Assembly (NCBI GenBank): GCA_016788065.1
Contig: JAEUTI010000069.1
Span: 1-44,383, forward strand
Direction of reading: 5' to 3'
Length of the DNA stretch: 44,383 nt
Origin: Bacteroidia bacterium
GTDB lineage: Bacteria > Bacteroidota > Bacteroidia > AKYH767-A > OLB10
Numbering within the stretch: position 1 is the stretch's first letter; each line of letters starts with the position of its first letter. Of the stretch, positions 34,162 through 41,722 are shown in pieces. A program made the position numbers and the translations under genes. The notes under the pieces are model-generated. The model had not been told where the DNA came from and ran no database searches. It worked only from the letters and a program-made list of their open reading frames with translations.

Positions 34162-37100
34162 ATGATGAAAAACAACTACTCATCAGGTAAAACAACAGGG
34201 TGGCGCAAGCTTCTGATGTTGTTTATGATTACAACAACCATGTTGTTATCTGTAAACCTGAATTCGGCAAATGCGCAGTATTGCGCAGCAGCTGGTGGTA
34301 CTTGCGATGAGGCACTAAACAATGTGACTTTCGCAGGTATTAACAACAGCTCTCCTTGCGGGGCTGGAGGCTACACCAATTGGACATCCTTGACAGGAAA
34401 TGTTACAATTGGTTCAACCTACTCTTTCAGTTGCCAAACCACATTATATTATGGTGGTGATGCAGCAGAAGTATGGATCGACTGGAATCAGAACAGTTTG
34501 TTCACTGATGCCGGAGAATACTACTCTACCACCTACACTGGTGCTGGAGGTGTTTTCACAACCTCTATCACTGTTCCTGGGTCAGCAAATGCTGGAAATA
34601 CCAGAATGCGTGTTAGAATGCGCTATTTTGGAACTGCGAATGTGCCTTGTGGAAATGCAGGTAGTAGTTATGGAGAGGTGGAAGATTATACTATAGCTGT
34701 TGCCGGTGGTTCAGCTTGTGTGAATCCTCCAACTGCAGGGTCTGCCAACTCCAATGTTACCTCGACTTGTCCAGCTACTACTATAAATTTATCACTTAGT
34801 GGAAATACCATTGGTACCGGTCAAACTTATCAGTGGCAATCGTCACCTGATAACAGTACCTGGACAAATATCCCAGGTGCTACATCTTCAACTTATGGAA
34901 CGACACAGTCATCTGCAACTTATTACCTTTGTGTAGTAACATGTGGGACTTCAGTTCCTTCTGCTTCAGTATTTGTAAATGTTAATCCTTTTACAGATTG
35001 CTATTGTACTTCAGGTGCTACAAATGCATTTGATGAAGAAATTTATGAGGTAAATATTAATGGCGCGGTGACACCGGCTGCCTATGCTAATACCAACGGC
35101 TGTACTACTCCTGCACCTGGTCCGGGATCTGTTTTGAGCTTGTATTCAAATTTCAAAACTTTGGGTGCATTGACCTCTATTTATAAGACTACATCTGTTC
35201 CATTCAGTATTTTCCAAAGTGAATGTGATGGTGCTACCTATTATCCAAATGGTATTGCAATCTTTATCGACTACAATCAAAATGGGGTCTTTGAAATGAC
35301 TGAGCAAGTATTCGCTGAAGGCGTTACTGCTACCGGTCCCCGTACCGTTAGCGGAAGCTTTATTGTGCCTCCAACAGCATTAACCGGAGTTACCGGAATG
35401 CGTATAATTTGTGCTGAAGGATTTTCTGGTGCTGGTCTTACAGGTTGCCTTAGTTACGGCTATGGTGAAACAGAAGACTATCTGATCGATGTTCAACCAG
35501 CTCCTGCATGTACTGAGCCTCCTGTTGCAGGAACTATCTCAGGATCATCTTCACTTTGTGTTGGAACTAACGGTTCATTGACACTTACAGGTTATACTTT
35601 AGGTACTACTATTCAGTGGCAATCATCACCAGACAATTCAACATGGACAAATATTGGTGGTGCAAATCTGTCAGTTTATAACATTACTTCATTTGCTGCA
35701 CCAACCTATTATCGTGCAGAAGTGACTTGTATTTCATCAGTAACCTCAGCATCTTGGTTTGTTGATCAGAGTGCATTCCTAAACTGCTATTGTACTGCCA
35801 ACCTTGGTGGTTCATGCGGAACGCAATCAATCAACAGTGTTGCAATTGCAACAACCACTTTAAATAATCCGTCAACATGTGTATTCACGGCTCCGGTTTA
35901 TGCTTCTTACCCTGCAAGCGGATCTACAACTGCTACGCTTTTAAAAACTGTTCCTTATTCAATGACAGTTGGAACCGGTAATAATGGAAACCCTGCAATG
36001 ATAGGAGTGTGGATTGATGGTAATCAGAATGGAGTTTTTGAAGCAACTGAATACACTCAAATAGCGGCAAGTTCACCATCAGGTGGAACATCCACTGCTA
36101 TCATCACTGTTCCTGCAACAGCATTAACCGGACAAACCGGAATGCGTGTAAGAAGTAACTGGGCATCTAATCCTTTTACAGGTACAGATGCATGCTCTTT
36201 CTTCTCTTTTGGAGAAACCGAGGATTACATTATTACTATTGATCCGGCTCCTGTGTGTACTGATCCTCCATTAGCAGGAACTATTACAGGCAATTCATCC
36301 TTATGTATTGGTGCTTCCTCTCAGCTTACCCTTTCAGGATATTCACTGGGAACAACTTTACAATGGCAATCTTCTTCTGATAACATTACCTTCACGAATA
36401 TTGCAGGTGAAACAAATCCAATTTATAACATTGCATCGTTTTCCACTCCATTGTATTATCGTGTAGAAGTGACATGTGCCAACACATCTTATTCACCCTC
36501 CTTACAAGTAACACAAGCACCATTTTTTAGTTGCTATTGTGTTCCAACTAATGCGGGTTCAGGTTGTATGACCAATGTTACATTCAATACATTGAATAAT
36601 ACAACTCCGGGTTGTCCAGGTGGAACAAACTATGCAAGTTTCCCTGCTACAACTACAGTACTTCAGGGAGTTTCATATCCATTGTCTATTACTCTGGATG
36701 GAACAGGAGCTGCAATCGGATCGGTTTGGATTGATTACAATCATGACGGTGTTTATGATGCTTCGGAATGGGTACAAATTGGCACCAACATGACGGCATC
36801 AGCTACTACCACTATCAACATTCTCATTCCTTTAACTGCGTTAACAGGAACTACCGGAATGCGTATACGTACTCGTTTGACCGGTAACCAAAATGGTGCC
36901 GGAGATGCTTGTCTCGCAATGGGTTCAGGAGAAACGGAAGATTATACAATCACTATTGATCCTCCTCCACCATGTACTGAGCCTCCTTCAGCTGGAACAA
37001 TCAGTGGAACCTTACAGTTCTGTTCTGGTGGTTCAAGTTTGTTAACTTTAACCGGTTACGATTTAGGTTCTGCAGTGCAATGGCAAACTTCACCTGACAA

Positions 37101-40100
37101 TGCTACATGGTCGAATATCGGTGGAGCAACAAATGCAACTTACACTGCAACAACATTTGCTTACTTCCGTGTTGCCGTTACTTGTGTAACGTCATCTTTC
37201 AGCGCATCTGTTCAAACAACTGCCAATCCATTCTCAGTTTGTTATTGTGCATCGTTGCCAACATTTACCGGTGATGAAGAAATATTTGCTGTTACATTGA
37301 ACGGAAACACAAATTCATCAAGTTGTATAACCACTGGTGGTCCAGGTTCAATTTTGAACAGATATTCGAACTACACCAATTTAGGTACCTTCTTCACAGT
37401 TCAAAAAGATATTACTTATCCAATTTCTATTGATATTGGAACTTGTGGTGGTAACTTTACAAGTGGAACTGCTATTTTCATCGATTACAACCAGAATGGT
37501 TCATATGCTGATGCTGGAGAACAAGTTTATGGAACACCAATCGGAACCAATGGTCCGCATGTTGTGAATGGCTCATTTGCTGTTCCTTCAACAGCCACTT
37601 TAGGTGTTACCGGAATGCGTGTAATTAATGCTGAAGGATTTACTTCAGCAACCATTACTCCTTGTCTCGCATATGGTTATGGTGAAACAGAAGATTATTT
37701 GATAGAAATTCAGGCTGCTCCTGTATGTGTTGATCCTCCGGTTGGTGGAACAGCAACTGCTGCTTCAACTTCTATTTGTGCAGGTTCAGGAACTACCTTA
37801 GGACTTACTGGCCAAACACTGGGAACTACTTACCAGTGGCAGGAATCATCTGACAATATTAACTTCTCTAATATTGCAGGTGCTACCAATGCCTTGTATG
37901 TTGCAGGATCAATTTCGGCAAATACTTATTTCCGCTGTGAAGTGACTTGTGTGGCTTCAACACCTTCATCTTCCATACTTATTAGTGTAGTGCCATGTGT
38001 AAATCAACCTTCATCAGGTACTTCTTCTCTCACAACATGTGCTGCTAATTACTACGATTCAGGTGGTTCTGCCGGAACTTATGCTAGCTCTGAAACAGGG
38101 GTGTATACAGTTTGTCCGAATCCTGGAAATCAATTAAAGGTTGTATTCAGCGTGTTCAATACAGAATCTAACTGGGATCCACTTTATATCCATGACGGTC
38201 CAACAACTGCATCACCATTATTTGCAAGTGCAAACGGAGCATCTAATGGCGGATTCCCAGCCGGCGGATGGTGGGGAACTACAATCCCTGGTGGAGCGGG
38301 AGGGTTTACTTCAACTGATCCTTCAGGCTGTCTGACTTTCGAATTCTTATCTGATGGTTCTGTAAATAATCCAGGATGGCAGGCTGTATTCAGCTGTATC
38401 TCTAACGATTGTTCAGGTCAGCCTGTGATTACCGGAATTTCTCAACCAGGTGTTAACTGTCCAGGAACTTCAACTCTGTTGGAACCTTCTGCAGGTTCTT
38501 CAGGTGGCAATGGTATCACTTACTTATGGGAAGAATCTGATGATGATGGTATTTCTGATCCATGGGCTCCGGCCAGTGGAACAAACAGCAACCGTACCTT
38601 TGTAACTCCAACACTGACGACTGGAATGTATTACCGTCAAACAATGAATTGTACGTTAAGTGGCTTGAGTGCAACTTCCTCAAGCTATCAGGTTCAGTTC
38701 CTTCCTACACCAATAGTTAATGCCGGAAGTAATTCTCCGATTTGCGAAACAGGCACCTTATTCCTTACTTCAAGTAATGATGGTCCTGGGCAAACAGCAG
38801 CAAGTTATTTGTGGGATGGTCCCGGAGGATTCAACGATGTTACCCAAAATCCTCAGATTTCTGGTGTAACTGCATTATATACCGGAACATACACTGTACA
38901 GATTACTAATAATTTTGGTTGTACATCTTCTAATTCGGTAGCAGTTACGGTTAATCCTAATCCAACGCTTGCTGAGATGAGTAATACTGCAGTTACATGT
39001 AATGGCGGAAGTGATGGTGCATTTACTATCCAGGCTTCTAATGGTACTCCGGATTATTTATTTTCAAATGGCATCGATATTAACATCGATGGAATCTTTA
39101 CAGGAGTACCTGCAGGTTCTTATGCAGTTCAGGTAACTGATCAAAACGGTTGCTCATCTGAAATAAGCGTAACTGTAACTGAGCCGGATCCAACAACTAC
39201 TGCGCTTGCAGGTTCTGATCAATCGTTCTGCGCATCTCCATCTGCAACTCTTGCAGGTAATACCGCTTTAGTTGGTGTTGGTAGCTGGAGTGTTGTAGCA
39301 GGTAGTGCAACCGTTACTAATCCTTCTGATCCTAATTCAGGAGTTACAGGATTAAGCAATGGTTTGAATACATTCCGTTGGACTATTGATAACGCAGTTT
39401 GCGGAAACAGCAATTTTGATGAAGTGGATATTCTAAACAATGTTCTTCCAACTGCTTCTTTAAGCGGAACAGCTGATATTTGTAATGGAAATTCAACAAC
39501 TTTATCAATTGTGTTTACAGGTTCTGCTCCTTACACTTATTCTTACAGTAATGGTGTAAGTACATTTGGACCATTCACAACTTCTGCTAATCCTGAGAAC
39601 GTTGTGGTTTCGCCATCCGCTACCAGAACTTATTCATTGGTAAGTGTTGATGATAATTTCTGTGCTGGTTCAGTTTCAGGAAATGCTGTTGTTACAGTTA
39701 CACAAGCTCCTCCAGCCGGAACAATTGCTGCGGTTAACGCCCCTGCAGTTGCTTGCGTTGGTCAGGTAGTTACGGTAACAACTAATGCAGTATCCGGTGC
39801 AGCCGGTTACACCTGGAGTGGCCCTGCCGGAACTTTATTCAATGGTCAGCCTGGTCCATTTACAACAGCAACGAATTCTGTAAGTGTTGAATTTGGAGTA
39901 TTGACTGTTAATTCTGGTTATGACATTTGTGTAAAGGCTGTTAATGCCTGCGGACAAACCAACAACAAATGTAAATGGGTTCGTGGATTGGTATCTACCC
40001 CTGCTCCAATTATTGGTCAGTCTGTTTCATGTCCACTTGATGTTAAAACTTATACAGTTTCTCCTGTTGTAGGTGCATCAAATTATTTCTGGACTGCAAC

Positions 40101-41301
40101 TCCTCAGATGCAGATTTTAGCTGGTCAGGGAACTGCTACAGTAACTGTTCGTTTCTTGGCTCCATTCACTACTGGTAGCATTTGTGTTACAGCTGTAACA
40201 AGTTGTGGTGCAAGTTCTGCTGCTCGTTGTATGACAGTTTCTAAATCTCTTGCTCCATTAGGTGCATTGTCAGGAAGCTTCTCATTATGCCCAGGACAAA
40301 CAGGACAGATATTCTCAATCCCTGCTGCTGTTGGTGCTTCAACGTATACTTGGGCAGTTCCTGCAAATGTTACTATAGTTTCAGGACAAGGAACACCATC
40401 CATTTCTGTTAACGTAGGTGCCGGATTTACTCAAGGAAATCTTTGTGTAACAGTTGCATCTTCTTGCGGTGTTTCTGCTCCTCCGAAGTGTAAAACGATT
40501 AGTTCTGAATTCCCTGCTCTTCCCGGAAATATTACCGGTTCTGCTGCAGGTGTATGCGGTCAAACAATCATTTACTCTATCCCAAGTTCATCTAATGTGG
40601 CTAGTTACAACTGGACTGCTCCAGCTGGTGCTACTATAGTTTCAGGACAAGGAACTAACTCCGTTTCTATTAGCTACACAAATAACTTTACATCAGGACA
40701 GATCTGTGTGGCGGCACAAAATGGTTGCGGCACAAGCCCTGTTCGTTGTATCAACGTTAAAGGTGTTCCTGCTGATCTTGGAGTTATCTCCGGATCTACT
40801 TCAATTTGCAGCTTCGAGTCAGGTGTTCAATATCAGGTTGCCAATACTTTTGGTGCAACCAGTTACTTATGGACAGTACCTGCCGGTGCTACAATTATTG
40901 CTGGTCAGGGAACAAATACCATTTTCGTTGATTATGGTGTTGGTGCTGGTCAAATTACAGTTAAAGCTTCTAATAGTTGTGGTCTGTCCGGAACCAGAAG
41001 CTTGAATGTTATTGTGATCTGTAAACTTTCCGGAAATGAGATTCCAGGTACTGTTGTAAATGCATATCCAAATCCTGCATCTACTGATGTCACTGTTGAT
41101 ATCGAAACAATTTCGGAAGGTGCCTATGCCCTTGAACTTACTGATTTGTCAGGAAGAGTTGTTTTGACTGAGCAGTTAAATGCTGTTTCAGGAATGAATA
41201 AAACCTCACTGGATGTTAGTAACATTGCAAAAGGAATGTATATGCTAAGCATTCGTAACAACGAAGGTTTTGCAAATCAAATCCGTGTTGCTGTTGAGTA
41301 A
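34162..41301 (+). CDS. giant T9SS surface protein: five GEVED domains, CUB-like, SprB, five PKD-like repeats
   Basis: The largest gene in the window, 2379 residues. Signal peptide to about 39 (NSANAQ). GEVED domains begin at about residues 40, 280, 541, 791 and 1027; they show WIDWNQNSLFTDAGEY or FIDYNQNGVFE and end in GE-x-EDY. Each is followed by an Ig-like module of the type WQSSPDNSTWTNI. A CUB-like domain lies at about 1284-1413 (LKVVFSVFNTESNWDPLYIH then DGP). Then come Ig-like domains, one SprB repeat (VTCNGGSDGAFTI...NIDGIFTGVPAGSY), a GVGSWSV PKD-like domain, an Ig-like domain, five PKD-like repeats and a T9SS sorting domain with AYPNPASTDV near 2303. No catalytic motif is seen. I infer a long modular adhesin. 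ATG codons at 34162 and 34165 are both possible starts. Confidence 0.88.
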   Translation: MMKNNYSSGKTTGWRKLLMLFMITTTMLLSVNLNSANAQYCAAAGGTCDEALNNVTFAGINNSSPCGAGGYTNWTSLTGNVTIGSTYSFSCQTTLYYGGDAAEVWIDWNQNSLFTDAGEYYSTTYTGAGGVFTTSITVPGSANAGNTRMRVRMRYFGTANVPCGNAGSSYGEVEDYTIAVAGGSACVNPPTAGSANSNVTSTCPATTINLSLSGNTIGTGQTYQWQSSPDNSTWTNIPGATSSTYGTTQSSATYYLCVVTCGTSVPSASVFVNVNPFTDCYCTSGATNAFDEEIYEVNINGAVTPAAYANTNGCTTPAPGPGSVLSLYSNFKTLGALTSIYKTTSVPFSIFQSECDGATYYPNGIAIFIDYNQNGVFEMTEQVFAEGVTATGPRTVSGSFIVPPTALTGVTGMRIICAEGFSGAGLTGCLSYGYGETEDYLIDVQPAPACTEPPVAGTISGSSSLCVGTNGSLTLTGYTLGTTIQWQSSPDNSTWTNIGGANLSVYNITSFAAPTYYRAEVTCISSVTSASWFVDQSAFLNCYCTANLGGSCGTQSINSVAIATTTLNNPSTCVFTAPVYASYPASGSTTATLLKTVPYSMTVGTGNNGNPAMIGVWIDGNQNGVFEATEYTQIAASSPSGGTSTAIITVPATALTGQTGMRVRSNWASNPFTGTDACSFFSFGETEDYIITIDPAPVCTDPPLAGTITGNSSLCIGASSQLTLSGYSLGTTLQWQSSSDNITFTNIAGETNPIYNIASFSTPLYYRVEVTCANTSYSPSLQVTQAPFFSCYCVPTNAGSGCMTNVTFNTLNNTTPGCPGGTNYASFPATTTVLQGVSYPLSITLDGTGAAIGSVWIDYNHDGVYDASEWVQIGTNMTASATTTINILIPLTALTGTTGMRIRTRLTGNQNGAGDACLAMGSGETEDYTITIDPPPPCTEPPSAGTISGTLQFCSGGSSLLTLTGYDLGSAVQWQTSPDNATWSNIGGATNATYTATTFAYFRVAVTCVTSSFSASVQTTANPFSVCYCASLPTFTGDEEIFAVTLNGNTNSSSCITTGGPGSILNRYSNYTNLGTFFTVQKDITYPISIDIGTCGGNFTSGTAIFIDYNQNGSYADAGEQVYGTPIGTNGPHVVNGSFAVPSTATLGVTGMRVINAEGFTSATITPCLAYGYGETEDYLIEIQAAPVCVDPPVGGTATAASTSICAGSGTTLGLTGQTLGTTYQWQESSDNINFSNIAGATNALYVAGSISANTYFRCEVTCVASTPSSSILISVVPCVNQPSSGTSSLTTCAANYYDSGGSAGTYASSETGVYTVCPNPGNQLKVVFSVFNTESNWDPLYIHDGPTTASPLFASANGASNGGFPAGGWWGTTIPGGAGGFTSTDPSGCLTFEFLSDGSVNNPGWQAVFSCISNDCSGQPVITGISQPGVNCPGTSTLLEPSAGSSGGNGITYLWEESDDDGISDPWAPASGTNSNRTFVTPTLTTGMYYRQTMNCTLSGLSATSSSYQVQFLPTPIVNAGSNSPICETGTLFLTSSNDGPGQTAASYLWDGPGGFNDVTQNPQISGVTALYTGTYTVQITNNFGCTSSNSVAVTVNPNPTLAEMSNTAVTCNGGSDGAFTIQASNGTPDYLFSNGIDINIDGIFTGVPAGSYAVQVTDQNGCSSEISVTVTEPDPTTTALAGSDQSFCASPSATLAGNTALVGVGSWSVVAGSATVTNPSDPNSGVTGLSNGLNTFRWTIDNAVCGNSNFDEVDILNNVLPTASLSGTADICNGNSTTLSIVFTGSAPYTYSYSNGVSTFGPFTTSANPENVVVSPSATRTYSLVSVDDNFCAGSVSGNAVVTVTQAPPAGTIAAVNAPAVACVGQVVTVTTNAVSGAAGYTWSGPAGTLFNGQPGPFTTATNSVSVEFGVLTVNSGYDICVKAVNACGQTNNKCKWVRGLVSTPAPIIGQSVSCPLDVKTYTVSPVVGASNYFWTATPQMQILAGQGTATVTVRFLAPFTTGSICVTAVTSCGASSAARCMTVSKSLAPLGALSGSFSLCPGQTGQIFSIPAAVGASTYTWAVPANVTIVSGQGTPSISVNVGAGFTQGNLCVTVASSCGVSAPPKCKTISSEFPALPGNITGSAAGVCGQTIIYSIPSSSNVASYNWTAPAGATIVSGQGTNSVSISYTNNFTSGQICVAAQNGCGTSPVRCINVKGVPADLGVISGSTSICSFESGVQYQVANTFGATSYLWTVPAGATIIAGQGTNTIFVDYGVGAGQITVKASNSCGLSGTRSLNVIVICKLSGNEIPGTVVNAYPNPASTDVTVDIETISEGAYALELTDLSGRVVLTEQLNAVSGMNKTSLDVSNIAKGMYMLSIRNNEGFANQIRVAVE
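40371..40655 (+). repeat. 24-base in-frame direct repeat spanning one PKD-like repeat
   Basis: The same 24 bases, beginning TACTATAGTTTCAGG and ending CAAGGAAC, occur at 40371-40394 and 40632-40655. The copies are offset by 261 bases, exactly 87 codons, and sit at equivalent places in consecutive PKD-like repeats of the 2379-residue protein. Confidence 0.85.
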
Positions 41302-41344
41302 TTTGGAAATAGAATATTTGAGAATTTCTCAGATATAAATTAAG

Positions 41345-41376
41345 AAAAGGGTGTCTGTTTCAGACACCCTTTTTTT
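41345..41376 (+). terminator. intrinsic terminator
   Basis: AAAAGGGTGTCTG (41345-41357), a TTT loop and CAGACACCCTTTT (41361-41373) form a perfect 13-bp stem running into a T tract. It lies 43 bases after the stop of the 2379-residue gene. Confidence 0.93.
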
Positions 41377-41722
41377 GTGAAAAGTTCGTTTTCAAGTCAA
41401 TTATTTAGCATTAGCGAAATAATTCGTTTACATAAAATACAATCCATCAAAATGTTCACCTACTAAAAAGTATCATTCACCCCAATATTCGGATATCGAA
41501 TAAATGTAACTTTTTCAAATTCAGACATTTAAAAATTTGTCTTTTTCATTGGTCAAAATATTTTTGTTTAATATTGACTGGTATAGAAGATTTACTACCT
41601 TGCTAAAAATTAACCCTAACCTAACCAAGTCATAACTATTCTATTGCCGGAATTCTTTCCTGGATTTATTCATCTGCCTAAGAAATAGTATAACCATAAA
41701 ATAACCCCTAAAACAATTTATT
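41377..41722 (+). promoter_or_regulatory. A+T-rich leader region with candidate promoter
   Basis: No gene is seen. A possible promoter is TTG at 41574-41576, a 19-base spacer and TACCTTG at 41596-41602 (one T short of the consensus). The predicted leader then contains CTAACCAAGTC at 41621-41631, which matches CTAACCAAATC just before the previous gene's ATG at ten of eleven positions, but here it is about 90 bases from the start codon. Confidence 0.4.

Noticed and set aside
15953-41301. CRISPR or short-repeat array
   Set aside because: The repetition comes from protein domains of about 85 residues with diverged DNA, not from short identical repeats and spacers.
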